NCBI GenBank assembly: GCA_029865265.1
Contig: JAOUHG010000014.1
Span: 1-64,000 of the forward strand
Direction: 5' to 3'
Length of the DNA: 64,000 nucleotides
From: Candidatus Krumholzibacteriia bacterium
GTDB lineage: Bacteria; Krumholzibacteriota; Krumholzibacteriia; WVZY01; JAKEHA01
Part shown: positions 45,429-53,345 of the stretch, piece after piece
Position numbering within the stretch: position 1 is the first letter of the stretch
Layout of the letters: every line of letters starts with the position of its first letter
Position numbers and translations under genes: made by a program
The notes under the pieces: model-generated
Databases searched by the model: none
Seen by the model: the letters and a program-made list of their open reading frames with translations, nothing else
What the model was told of the DNA's origin: nothing

Positions 45429-46847
45429 ATGGCTGAGTCTTTTGATAGCAGCCACGCCGCGGTGGCGCTGGCGGATTTCTGGAAGATCCGCTTCAAGCGC
45501 GAACGACAGCTTCTCGGCGCGGTGACGTCGCTGCTCTCCAAGTACGGGAGCACGGTCGACACCGACGAGTTGCACCGGGCGTTTCTGCTCACGCTGATGG
45601 GCCACTTTGCGGTCGGCGATGCCGCACTCTACGTACCGTCGCCGGACGGACGCACGCTGGAGGCGGCGGCGGCGTACGGGCGAACCCGCGCATCCGCGTT
45701 GCCACGCCTCCCGCTCGACCAGCCCGTCATCGCCGGCTTTGCGGAGCGGCGCACGTCGGGGCTGGTGGACGCGCGCGCCGAGGAGGCGCACGCGGCAAAT
45801 CCCGTGCTCGCGCTTGCGGGTACTTTCCATGTGGTGGCGCCACTCCAGTTGGAGAACAAGCTGGTGGGCATCGTCTTCCTGGGCCCCCGGCTCAACCGCC
45901 AACCCTACCTGCACCTGGATCTGAAGCTTCTGGACAGCCTGGCCGCGGTCTCCGCAACCACATTCAACAACGCCCTTCTCTACCGAAACGCGCGCCTTTC
46001 AGCCGAAGAGCTGAAAAAGCTGCTGGAAGTGCGTACCGACATCATCAGCCGCATCTCGCACGAGTTTCGCACGCCGCTTACCGTGCTGCGCGCGGGCCTG
46101 GATGCGCTCCCCGACGTGGAAAACGGGCCACGACAGTGGATGGCTGCGTCGGTCGAACGTCTCGAGCGGCTCATCGAGTCGCTCCTCGCTCTGAGCGAGC
46201 GGGAGGAAATCGATACCGGCGGCGTACACACCGATCCGCTGGTTGCCGTCCACCAGTCGGTGGGAACCATGAGCACCGCGGCCGCCGGGAAGAACATCAC
46301 CCTGACCGTATCCTCCTCGGAAAGCGCCAGGACCGGCAGAGTGCAGGTGTCGCGCGAAACCCTGATGATCATCCTCGACGTGCTGCTCGACAATGCAATC
46401 ACCTACTCGCCCGAGGGATCGGCTGTCACCGTTGAGGTGGATGTCACCGATACCCGCTTTGATCCGAATACGGATGGCGTCCAGCTCCCCGAATGGACGG
46501 AGTCCGCGCGGGGAATGATCGCCCGGTTTACAGACATCTCGGACGCGCTCGCGGTGGAGCCGTCCGGGGACGCGGCGCGTGTGCCGCCACCCGGCCGCGA
46601 TGACCCGTCGCGCCGCTACGTCGTGATCCGCGTCCGGGACGAAGGAATCGGCATTCCCCAGGACGAGATTGCGCTCATGGCCGAACCGTTCCGCCAGGCA
46701 ACGAACTGCCCGGATCGCGGCATCAAGGGCAAGGGCCTCGGTCTCGCGCTGGCCCAGCGCAGCGCCGTCGCCAATGGCGGCTTCCTGTGCTGTCGCAGCG
46801 TGCTGGGCGCGGGTACGACGTTCTCGCTTTTCCTCCCCGCCAGCTAG
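45429..46847 (+). CDS. GAF-domain sensor histidine kinase
   Basis: 472 residues without membrane helices. A GAF-like domain (about 40-185; V-A-P-L-Q-L-E-N-K-L-V-G-I-V-F-L-G) precedes a HisKA helix pair with H211 in I-S-H-E-F-R-T-P-L and a HATPase domain with N-box D-N-A-I-T-Y-S-P (321-328), G1 D-E-G-I-G-I-P (404-410) and G2 G-K-G-L-G-L-A (434-440). About 50 residues rich in Asp/Pro are inserted between N-box and G1 (about 340-393), longer than usual. No response regulator is encoded nearby, so it is an orphan kinase linked by position to the partner-switch genes. The start is nine bases after the fusion gene's stop. Confidence 0.9.
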   Translation: MAESFDSSHAAVALADFWKIRFKRERQLLGAVTSLLSKYGSTVDTDELHRAFLLTLMGHFAVGDAALYVPSPDGRTLEAAAAYGRTRASALPRLPLDQPVIAGFAERRTSGLVDARAEEAHAANPVLALAGTFHVVAPLQLENKLVGIVFLGPRLNRQPYLHLDLKLLDSLAAVSATTFNNALLYRNARLSAEELKKLLEVRTDIISRISHEFRTPLTVLRAGLDALPDVENGPRQWMAASVERLERLIESLLALSEREEIDTGGVHTDPLVAVHQSVGTMSTAAAGKNITLTVSSSESARTGRVQVSRETLMIILDVLLDNAITYSPEGSAVTVEVDVTDTRFDPNTDGVQLPEWTESARGMIARFTDISDALAVEPSGDAARVPPPGRDDPSRRYVVIRVRDEGIGIPQDEIALMAEPFRQATNCPDRGIKGKGLGLALAQRSAVANGGFLCCRSVLGAGTTFSLFLPAS

Positions 46848-46892
46848 AAGTATATCCTGGGGCGCGCCCTGCCGCAGGCGCAGACCTCGACC

Positions 46893-47138
46893 GTGCACGC
46901 GTCCGACAACGAGCCGGACGTGTTTACGTACTTCAGCTTTGCGGGTGGTACGTGGTTCCCGCGCGTCAGCGACGACGGAACCGGGCTCGCGGGAACGAGC
47001 CGGGGCGAGATGGATAACGGCGTGCCCCCGGGGCTCGAGCAGTTGTTCACCTTCCGGGTGGACGGTGTGGTGGACGTGTACGGCCCCGTCGCCACCGAAG
47101 CGACCACCTGGGGCGGCGTCAAGGCAATGTACCGGTAG
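46893..47138 (+). CDS. Small hypothetical protein or C-terminal remnant
   Basis: 81 residues from a GTG at 46893; the frame is open without a stop from directly after the kinase's TAG (46845-46847). The sequence is acidic and aromatic (D-V-F-T-Y-F-S-F-A-G-G-T-W-F-P) and ends G-G-V-K-A-M-Y-R. No ribosome site is seen and the start looks like the middle of a domain, so a decayed 3' end of a larger gene is as likely as a real small gene. I do not recognise the family. It fills most of the 303-base gap before the convergent mglA. Confidence 0.35.
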   Translation: MHASDNEPDVFTYFSFAGGTWFPRVSDDGTGLAGTSRGEMDNGVPPGLEQLFTFRVDGVVDVYGPVATEATTWGGVKAMYR

Positions 47139-47150
47139 CGGGACGCGCGG

Positions 47151-47735
47151 CTAGTTGTTGGAGAGTTTCTTCAGGACGCCCTTGGCCACGCACTTCAGCG
47201 TGTCGAACACCCCGTCGCCCTTGACGGCCACGGCGGGAAAGCTGGGGAACTTTTCGGGGTTCAACTCCTGCTCGAGTTCGTCGAGTTCGATGACGTTGTC
47301 CATGTCGCGCTTGTTGTACTGGAGCACGAAGGGCACGTCGGCGAGGTTGAGTTTGTACTCCTCGAGATTCTCGTGGAGATTGTAGAGGCTTTCGATGTTG
47401 GCGTCGTAGCGCGCCTGCTGGGAGTCGGCCACGAACACGATGCCGTCCACGCCGCGCAGGATGAGCTTGCGCGACGCGTCGTAGTACACCTGGCCCGGAA
47501 CCGTGTACAGGTGGAAACGGGTCTTGAACCCCTTCACCGTACCCAGCTCGAGCGGCAGGAAGTCGAAGAACAACGTGCGGTCCATCTCCGTGGCCAGGGT
47601 GATGAGCTTGCCCTTGGTGGAGGGATCGACCTTGTTATAGACGTACTGGATGTTGGTCGTCTTCCCGCAGAGACCCGGACCGTAGTAGACGATCTTGCAG
47701 TTGATCTCGCGGGACGAATAGTTGATGAGCGACAT
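47151..47735 (-). CDS. mglA: Ras-like GTPase MglA
   Basis: 194 residues. P-loop [10 protein letters not shown], switch regions with [16 protein letters not shown], the P-G-Q-V-Y-Y segment in place of D-x-x-G (an MglA hallmark), and the N-K-R-D specificity motif. MglA marks the leading cell pole and sets polarity of motility or secretion machines; MglB, its GAP, is encoded 27 bases upstream. The gene ends the tadA-dnaX-recR block. Confidence 0.95.
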   Translation of the reverse strand: MSLINYSSREINCKIVYYGPGLCGKTTNIQYVYNKVDPSTKGKLITLATEMDRTLFFDFLPLELGTVKGFKTRFHLYTVPGQVYYDASRKLILRGVDGIVFVADSQQARYDANIESLYNLHENLEEYKLNLADVPFVLQYNKRDMDNVIELDELEQELNPEKFPSFPAVAVKGDGVFDTLKCVAKGVLKKLSNN

Positions 47736-47762
47736 GCCGCCTCTTCCTCGCCTTGGTTCCCG

Positions 47763-48260
47763 TTAGTCCTTGAACAGTGAGTCGATCTCTTTATTCAGTT
47801 CGTCGGCGAAGCCGGCATCAAACTGCTTGAGGTCCTCGTTCTCGTATTCGAGTTTGTTGAACAGGCGGCTCAACACGGTGTCGAGGCTGTCGACGGCCTT
47901 CTTGACCCGCAGCCGCACCAGGCCCAGCGTGGTGCGCTTGTTGAAGAGCACCACCAGGATGATGTGCTGCGCCACGCGGGCGAGATACATGCTCTCGTCC
48001 ACGCCCTGGTGATAGAGCGTGGAGAAGTCCTTCTCGCCGATCAGCTTGGCCAGCTGCGCGTTGGCTTCGAAGTCCGCCGCGCACAGCGAGGCGAAGCTCA
48101 TAAGGTCGAACTCGGGCTCCATACCGACGCTCGCGATGAGCTGGCCGGTCTTGTCGATCAACAGAACACTCGTCGAGTTCGAATTCTCGATGAGCTCCTT
48201 GATGACCGAATTTATCGCCCAGTAGTCCTCTTCGTAGATGGTCCAGTCGGCACGTACCAT
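47763..48260 (-). CDS. mglB: Roadblock/LC7 protein MglB (MglA GTPase-activating partner)
   Basis: 165 residues with one Roadblock/LC7 domain (about 15-115: S-V-L-L-I-D-K-T-G-Q-L-I-A-S-V-G, then V-V-L-F-N-K-R-T-T-L-G-L-V-R). The C-terminal 45 residues are charged and helical, longer than the minimal fold. MglB dimers stimulate GTP hydrolysis by MglA. It is followed by mglA, the standard pair, and lies 63 bases after recR. Confidence 0.9.
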   Translation of the reverse strand: MVRADWTIYEEDYWAINSVIKELIENSNSTSVLLIDKTGQLIASVGMEPEFDLMSFASLCAADFEANAQLAKLIGEKDFSTLYHQGVDESMYLARVAQHIILVVLFNKRTTLGLVRLRVKKAVDSLDTVLSRLFNKLEYENEDLKQFDAGFADELNKEIDSLFKD

Positions 48261-48323
48261 GGTCGCTCCGGTGGTATAAGCGCCGCCGGCTCCCGTTCGT
48301 CCGGACCGTCCGGTCGTCAGGGG

Positions 48324-48923
48324 CTAGAGGGTCTCGCGGCGGTCGATGGCGCGGGCAAGCGTCGTATCGTCAACGAATTCAAGGGTCCCGCCCATTGGGA
48401 GACCTCTAGCAAGTCTCGTGACAGTACAACCGAAGGGGGATACGATCCGGGCGATGTAGAGGGCGGTGGCATCGCCTTCCACCGTAGGATTAGTAGCGAC
48501 AATGAGTTCCCGCACCTGGCCGTCCCGCACCCGGGCCTCCAGGGCGCGCAGGGAAAGATCGTCCGGGCCCACCCCGTCGACCGGTGACAAGACTCCGTGC
48601 AGGACATGGTACAGACCCCGGTAGTGACGGGTCCGCTCCATGACGATCATGTCCTGGGGCTGTTCCACCACACAGATGAGGTCCTGGGACCGGGCCGGGT
48701 CTTTGCAAATTGCACACTGGTCGGACTCGGTGATGGCCCCGCAGGTGGCGCAGAACCGCACCCGGGTCTTGAGCTCGGACAGCAGTTCCGAGATGCGTTC
48801 GGCGTCCGTGCTCTCCGGTCGCAACAGGTACAGCGCCATGCGCAGCGCGGACTTGGTCCCGATGCCGGGCAGCCGCGCCAGCGACTTGACGAGCGCGTTG
48901 AGTGTCTCGGAACCGAGGTCCAT
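48324..48923 (-). CDS. recR: Recombination protein RecR
   Basis: 199 residues, standard. Helix-hairpin-helix at the start (L-A-R-L-P-G-I-G-x-K-S-A), the four-Cys zinc motif C-A-T-C-G and C-A-I-C, and the Toprim domain (V-V-E-Q-P-Q-D, G-V-L-S-P-V-D-G-V-G-P, T-N-P-T-V-E-G-D-A-T-A). It acts with RecO and RecF in gap repair. It is nine bases after ybaB in the conserved dnaX-ybaB-recR operon. Confidence 0.97.
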   Translation of the reverse strand: MDLGSETLNALVKSLARLPGIGTKSALRMALYLLRPESTDAERISELLSELKTRVRFCATCGAITESDQCAICKDPARSQDLICVVEQPQDMIVMERTRHYRGLYHVLHGVLSPVDGVGPDDLSLRALEARVRDGQVRELIVATNPTVEGDATALYIARIVSPFGCTVTRLARGLPMGGTLEFVDDTTLARAIDRRETL

Positions 48924-48932
48924 CGGGCGGGC

Positions 48933-49244
48933 TTACATCAAGCCCGGGATCTTCATGCCGCCGGTGATCGCGGACATGCGTTCCCTGGCGAGGTCGGCGG
49001 CCTTCTGGTGGGCTTCGTTGACGGCGGCGAGGATGAGGTCCTCGAGCATTTCACGGTCGCCGTCCTTGAACACGTCGTCGCGGATGGAGAGCTTCAGGAG
49101 AACCTGCTTGCCGTTGACGCGCGCGGTCACGGCACCGCCGCCGCTGGCCGCCTCCACCTCTTCGTTCTCGAGTTCTGCTTCCAGCTTGGCCATTTTGGCC
49201 TGCATCTGCTGGGCCTGCTTGACCATCTTCATGAAGTCGGCCAT
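48933..49244 (-). CDS. ybaB: YbaB/EbfC nucleoid-associated protein
   Basis: 103 residues from the ATG at 49244, six bases after AAAGGA. It follows the family throughout: M-K-Q-A-Q-Q-M-Q-A-K-M, G-x-V-T-A-R-V-N-G-K and D-L-I-L-A-A-V-N-E-A, ending G-G-M-K-I-P-G-L. The dimer binds DNA. It lies 40 bases after dnaX and before recR. Confidence 0.95.
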   Translation of the reverse strand: MADFMKMVKQAQQMQAKMAKLEAELENEEVEAASGGGAVTARVNGKQVLLKLSIRDDVFKDGDREMLEDLILAAVNEAHQKAADLARERMSAITGGMKIPGLM

Positions 49245-49284
49245 GGGTTCCTTTCCACACTGTCCAACGTGGCTCGCGGGTCCG

Positions 49285-51030
49285 CTACGTGTTGTAACGA
49301 ACGATCTCGCCGTCGAAGTCCTTGATGAGTCCCTGCACCACCGGGCGCTTGTCCTCGGTGACGTCGCGAATACGTTCCTCGGGAACCTTCTTGCCGGCCA
49401 GCGCCTCCTCGAGCTTGACGGCCTTCTCTTCTCCTTCGAGGAAGCACACGATCTCCGCGTCGACGCCGAAGTAGCGCTTGAACATGCCACCCACGAACTC
49501 AATGCCCTCGGGCCGCATGACCTGTTCGCGCTGCAGGCTGAAACCCTTCAGGAAGCGGATGTGCAGGCGGCCGCCCTCGAACGAATAGGGCCTTCCAGAA
49601 ATCAGGCACACGCCGAGCGACACGCGCTTCTGGCGCACGAAGGTGACAAACCCTTCCCACAACTGCTGGATCTTGGCCAGGTCCAGGTCGCCCTCGAGGG
49701 GAACCGGTGAACCGGTCTCCGCCGGGCGGGCATCGTCTTCCGTGGTGTCTTCCGCGCTCGCGCGTGGCGCGCGGCGCGGGTTCGTCTGCAGGGCGGCCGG
49801 CGCCGCGCCGGGAGCCAGTGCGCTCGCGGAGCCACCGGCGGGGCGCGCTGCGGGCGATTCCTTGCCACGCCGCGGTCCGTCCCCGCCCCCATCACCACCC
49901 CCGCCGTCAAGCCGGGCGATCAGCGTGCGGATGTCGGTCTGCCGTTCGAGCAGCGACAGATCCACCAGCACGCTCTCCAGGAAGATGCGCGGGTCGGACA
50001 TGGTGCGCAGCCGGCCCGAGGCGTTGCTCAGGCGCTCGACCACGGTGACGAGGTCCGCCAGCTCATAGCGATCGAGGCTCTTGCGCAGGTGATCGATTTC
50101 GCTCCGGGAGCGGAACAGCAGCGGCGAGAGGTCGCCGGGAACCGCGAGCAGCATCAGGTCGCGGTAGCCCTCCAGCAGCGCGGCCACCAGATCCTGCAGA
50201 TCCACACCCTCGTTGACCGCCGCGTCCAGCAGTTGCAGCGCGGCGCCGGGATCCCCGCCGGCCATGCCGTCCACGAACGCGAGCACCTTCTCCTGGTCGA
50301 TCAGGCCCAGGATGCCGCGCACCGCCTCCGCGGTGACATTGCCGCCCGAAGCGGTGACGCACTGGTCGAGCAGGCTGGTGCCGTCGCGCATGCTGCCGTC
50401 GGCCTTGCGCGCCAGCAGGCGCAGGCCGTCCTCGTCGTACTTGACCTTCTCCGCCTTGCAGATGTGCGCCAGGCGGGCGGCGATCTCCGCGTTCTCGAGG
50501 CGCTTGAAGTGGTGGCGCTGGCAGCGCGACTTGATGGTGTCGGGAATCTTCTGCGGCGCGGTGGTGGCAAAGATGAAGAACACGTGCGGCGGCGGCTCTT
50601 CCAGCGTCTTGAGCAGCGCGTTGAACGCGTGCGTGGAGAGCATGTGCACTTCGTCGATGATGTAGACCTTGTTGCGGCTCTGGCTGGGCGTGTAGCCGAT
50701 GCTCTCCTGCAGTTCGCGCACCTCACCCACGCCGGTGTGCGAGGCGCCGTCGATCTCCATCACGTCCAGGTTGTTGCCCGCCACCACCGCCATGCACGAC
50801 GCACACGTGTTGCACGGGTTTCCGTCCTTGAGGTTGTCGCAGTTGATGACGCGCGCGAGGATGCGCGCGGTGCTGGTCTTGCCGCAACCGCGCGGCCCGG
50901 AGAAGAGATAGGCGTGGGAGATGCGCCCCGTCTCCACCGCCTTCTTGAGGGTGCGGGTGATGTGCTCCTGCCCCACGACATCGTCGAAGGAGAGCGGGCG
51001 CCATTTGCGGGCAAGGACTTCGTAGCTCAT
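49285..51030 (-). CDS. dnaX: DNA polymerase III gamma/tau subunit
   Basis: 581 residues; start M-S-Y-E-V-L-A-R-K-W-R-P. Clamp-loader AAA+ domain with Walker A G-P-R-G-C-G-K-T-S-T, zinc Cys cluster (C-D-N-x8-C-x2-C-x2-C), D-E-V-H-M-L-S and the sensor-1 region; then collar helices (about 245-370) and an Arg/Pro/Gly-rich linker (about 375-450) before a C-terminal domain. The tau-like C-terminus is about 130 residues. I saw no A-A-A-G-type frameshift signal near the end of the gamma part. It lies 57 bases after the SRP RNA gene. Confidence 0.96.
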   Translation of the reverse strand: MSYEVLARKWRPLSFDDVVGQEHITRTLKKAVETGRISHAYLFSGPRGCGKTSTARILARVINCDNLKDGNPCNTCASCMAVVAGNNLDVMEIDGASHTGVGEVRELQESIGYTPSQSRNKVYIIDEVHMLSTHAFNALLKTLEEPPPHVFFIFATTAPQKIPDTIKSRCQRHHFKRLENAEIAARLAHICKAEKVKYDEDGLRLLARKADGSMRDGTSLLDQCVTASGGNVTAEAVRGILGLIDQEKVLAFVDGMAGGDPGAALQLLDAAVNEGVDLQDLVAALLEGYRDLMLLAVPGDLSPLLFRSRSEIDHLRKSLDRYELADLVTVVERLSNASGRLRTMSDPRIFLESVLVDLSLLERQTDIRTLIARLDGGGGDGGGDGPRRGKESPAARPAGGSASALAPGAAPAALQTNPRRAPRASAEDTTEDDARPAETGSPVPLEGDLDLAKIQQLWEGFVTFVRQKRVSLGVCLISGRPYSFEGGRLHIRFLKGFSLQREQVMRPEGIEFVGGMFKRYFGVDAEIVCFLEGEEKAVKLEEALAGKKVPEERIRDVTEDKRPVVQGLIKDFDGEIVRYNT

Positions 51031-51087
51031 GTTCGTCACCGGCTCGTGTTGTCTCCACCGGACCCGGTAAACACCGCGGCGGGAGTG

Positions 51088-51188
51088 GCGGCCAGGCTTG
51101 ACCACGTCACATGATCCCGCCCACTTACCGCTGCTACCTTCCGGTCCTGACGGAGTTCATGGAGAACCATTGCGTGGGACCCGGCCGC
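51088..51188 (-). ncRNA. ffs: Small signal recognition particle RNA (4.5S type)
   Basis: On the minus strand the conserved domain IV core is complete: GUCAGGACCGGAAGGUAGCA with the GGAA tetraloop (51157-51138). It is flanked by a long hairpin whose outer ends GCGGCC (51188-51183) and GGCCGC (51093-51088) pair, with CCACG/CGTGG further in. It is about 101 bases, so the short bacterial form without an Alu domain. Its position just before dnaX is the conserved ffs-dnaX arrangement. Confidence 0.93.
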
Positions 51189-51262
51189 CGCTCCCGCCCG
51201 CGGGAACACCGGCGGCTGCGTGTCCGGCACGCCGATCCCTCGCGGCACGGATAAGAGAGAAA

Positions 51263-51338
51263 TGGTGGAGATGAGCGGGCTCGAACCGCCGACCTCCTCG
51301 TTGCGAACGAGGCGCTCTCCCAGCTGAGCTACATCCCC
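51263..51338 (-). tRNA. tRNA-Ala (CGC anticodon)
   Basis: Acceptor GGGGATG/CATCTCC (with one G-U pair), D arm GCTC-AGCTGGGA-GAGC, anticodon arm CCTCG-TTCGCAA-CGAGG, T arm GGCGG-TTCGAGC-CCGCT and encoded ACCA end (51266-51263). Confidence 0.95.
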
Positions 51339-51387
51339 ACCCGTTTCCGTCGCCGCGGACGGGCGTACTATATCGTGATCATCAAAA

Positions 51388-51477
51388 TGGCGGAGAGAGA
51401 GGGATTCGAACCCTCGGAACGCTTGCGCGCTCAACGGTTTTCGAGACCGCCCCATTCAACCGCTCTGGCATCTCTCC
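51388..51477 (-). tRNA. tRNA-Ser (CGA anticodon)
   Basis: A 90-base class II tRNA with long variable arm (GAGCGCGCAAGCGTTC region). Anticodon loop CTCGAAA gives CGA, acceptor is GGAGAGA/TCTCTCC, and GCCA is encoded at the 3' end. Its 3' third is nearly identical to the other tRNA-Ser at 53232-53321. It lies between the thioesterase gene and tRNA-Ala. Confidence 0.95.
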
Positions 51478-51538
51478 GGGCGAATACTACCCCATCGGCC
51501 CGGAAAAAGGCAAGCGGCGCTGCGCCCCGGCGGGACGC

Positions 51539-51961
51539 CTAGATCTCCACCGGCACCGGCCGGTGATCCTCACCCACCGCCACCATGGTGAACTCCCCGG
51601 TGACGGCCTTCTCCCTTTCATCGCGATACCGCTGCTCCATCCACACGTCCACCCGCACGCGCACGCTGGTGCGTCCCAGGTGTTCCACCGTGCCCACCAG
51701 CTCGACGATGGCGCCGGCCGGAATGGGACGCTTGAAGTCGGTGCGGTCGAGCGACACCGTGACGAACGGGACGCGGCCGAAGCGCGTCGCCGCGATGAAC
51801 GCCACCTCGTCCATCCACGCGAGCAGCGTTCCCCCGAAGAGCGTGTTGTGATGGTTCGTGATCCCGGGGGCGACCACCTTGGTGATCCGCGTCTGCGACG
51901 CGTCGATGCGCTTCTGCACGCGCGCGTAACGCCCGTCACTCTCCGCTTGCTTCTCCGCCAT
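51539..51961 (-). CDS. Acyl-CoA thioesterase (hotdog fold, YciA/BFIT type)
   Basis: 140 residues from the ATG at 51961 (an upstream start would add six). Hotdog thioesterase features: N-H-H-N-T-L-F-G-G-T-L-L-A-W-M-D-E-V-A (Asn and Asp active-site region), D-F-K-R-P-I-P-A-G-A and V-G-T-V-E-H-L-G-R-T-S. It hydrolyses acyl-CoA; chain preference is unknown. Its start overlaps the DUF1289 gene by 26 bases. Confidence 0.88.
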   Translation of the reverse strand: MAEKQAESDGRYARVQKRIDASQTRITKVVAPGITNHHNTLFGGTLLAWMDEVAFIAATRFGRVPFVTVSLDRTDFKRPIPAGAIVELVGTVEHLGRTSVRVRVDVWMEQRYRDEREKAVTGEFTMVAVGEDHRPVPVEI

Positions 51962-52133
51962 GTGCCGGCTCCTTTCCAATTCGCCTCAGGATGACGAGCT
52001 TCTGCTCGGCGCTCATCCAGCCCCATTCGGATACTTCGTCCAGGGTCCGGCCACAGCCGTCACACAGACCGGTCTCGGGATCGATCATGCACAGGTTGGT
52101 GCACGGGGATGGCGGGTGCGGAATGGCGGCCAT
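51936..52133 (-). CDS. DUF1289 family small Cys-rich protein
   Basis: 65 residues with S-P-C-T-N-L-C-M-I-D, C-D-G-C-G-R-T and E-V-S-E-W at the start. This four-Cys pattern defines DUF1289, probably a metal-binding fold of unknown role. It overlaps the thioesterase gene by 26 bases and follows the MetE-like gene by 12 bases. Confidence 0.85.
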   Translation of the reverse strand: MAAIPHPPSPCTNLCMIDPETGLCDGCGRTLDEVSEWGWMSAEQKLVILRRIGKEPAHGGEASGE

Positions 52134-52145
52134 GACGGGACAATA

Positions 52146-53216
52146 TTAGGAACTTCGGCAGCGTTGCGCAAACCCCCGCGCCACTTCCGCGGCCAGTGCA
52201 AAGGAACGCTCGCAGGTCGCTTCGCTGGAACCAGCGAGGCCGCACGACGCCGTCACCAGCGACGCCCCGGCGATGCGCGCCGCGTCGGCGCCGTCCTCCC
52301 CCGCCGCCAGGCGCTCCGCAACGCCCCACCAGCGCGCCACCAGCTTCCCCGCATCCACCCCGGCCAGGTCGTCGCGCGTCGGTATCCATCCCCAGGCCAC
52401 GCGCCCGCCGGCCGCCAGGTAGCGGCGTGCGCCGGGTGCCTCCCCCATGCTCTCGGCGCCGTGGAAGGCGTCAAAGGAATAGAGGTCGGGGGACACCGCG
52501 TCGAGAACATCGAACGGTATCTCGTCGCAGCAGTGCAGTCCCACCAGGACCCCGGGCTTGCGGATGCGAAGAACCACGGTGCGCAGGAGATCCACGATGG
52601 CGCCGGTGCGCTCCGGAGCGCGCCGCAACGCCATGCCCAGGTAGGCCTCGTCGAGCACGAGGATCGCCGAAGGCGCCAGCGCGAGCAACGTCTCGGCCTG
52701 CCAGGTGGCGACACGCACGACGTGGTCCGCAAGCACGGACAGCATGTCATCCCGCTCCGCGAGCGACACCCCGTCCAGGGTGACGGCGCAGGCGAGCGTC
52801 AGCGGACCCATGGTCTGGCCCTTGACGGCGCGCGCCTGCGGGAACGCACCACCCCGGAAGGCATCGAGAAAGGCGTAGAAACCGGCGGCGTTGGCCGGGT
52901 CCAGCTGCCCCGCCTCGCGCTGCAGGGAGGTCACGAACCTGTCCACGCGGTCGCACGGCAGTGTGTACACGTATTCGCCGCGTACCTGCGCGAGGTGCCG
53001 CAGCGCCGGCCCGAACGACTGCGGGAGCATCGCCTCGCGCGCGGACAGGCGGCGCAGCTGGGGCCAGAACGGAACCTCCGGGGCAACGCGGGCAACGAAC
53101 TCGATGGCCCGCGCGGTATCCGTGTGGGGGACACTGCCCACGCCGGTGACCGCGCACGCGGCACGAAACCAGGCCCCGGTGTCGTTCGCTGCGGTCTGGG
53201 AGGTCTGCAATTTCAT
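52146..53216 (-). CDS. MetE/uroporphyrinogen-decarboxylase-fold protein
   Basis: 356 residues, a single TIM-barrel of the MetE C-terminal/UROD superfamily. G-V-G-S-V-P-H-T-D near the start, V-K-G-Q-T-M-G-P-L-T, L-D-E-A-Y-L-G, G-L-H-C-C-D (candidate His/Cys zinc ligands) and a late T-A-S-C-G-L-A (third ligand) are in the order of cobalamin-independent methionine synthase-type methyltransferases. It lacks the N-terminal half of MetE. A thiol methyltransferase is a fair guess, but the donor and acceptor are unknown. It sits between two tRNA-Ser genes, inserted in the otherwise conserved tadA-ffs-dnaX order. Confidence 0.7.
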   Translation of the reverse strand: MKLQTSQTAANDTGAWFRAACAVTGVGSVPHTDTARAIEFVARVAPEVPFWPQLRRLSAREAMLPQSFGPALRHLAQVRGEYVYTLPCDRVDRFVTSLQREAGQLDPANAAGFYAFLDAFRGGAFPQARAVKGQTMGPLTLACAVTLDGVSLAERDDMLSVLADHVVRVATWQAETLLALAPSAILVLDEAYLGMALRRAPERTGAIVDLLRTVVLRIRKPGVLVGLHCCDEIPFDVLDAVSPDLYSFDAFHGAESMGEAPGARRYLAAGGRVAWGWIPTRDDLAGVDAGKLVARWWGVAERLAAGEDGADAARIAGASLVTASCGLAGSSEATCERSFALAAEVARGFAQRCRSS

Positions 53217-53231
53217 GGGTCAGAAGTCGAA

Positions 53232-53321
53232 TGGCGGAGAGAGAGGGATTCGAACCCTCGGAACGCTTTCGCGCTCACACGATTTCCAGTCGTGCCGATT
53301 CAGCCACTCTCGCATCTCTCC
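53232..53321 (-). tRNA. tRNA-Ser (GGA anticodon)
   Basis: A 90-base class II tRNA. Anticodon arm CACGA-CTGGAAA-TCGTG, long variable arm, acceptor GGAGAGA/TCTCTCC and encoded GCCA. It lies 24 bases after tadA and 15 bases before the MetE-like gene. Confidence 0.95.
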
Positions 53322-53345
53322 GCCCGAAGTCCCTGGCGGCGCGCA

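Noticed and set aside
51339-51387. A TATAGT box between tRNA-Ser and tRNA-Ala as a tRNA promoter
   Set aside because: A -35 at the proper distance would fall inside the tRNA-Ser gene and does not match. The tRNAs may be processed from one transcript.
51388-53321. The two near-identical tRNA-Ser sequences as ends of a mobile element
   Set aside because: The similarity is explained by both being serine tRNAs with shared acceptor, T arm and variable-arm sequence. No integrase or target-site repeat is present.
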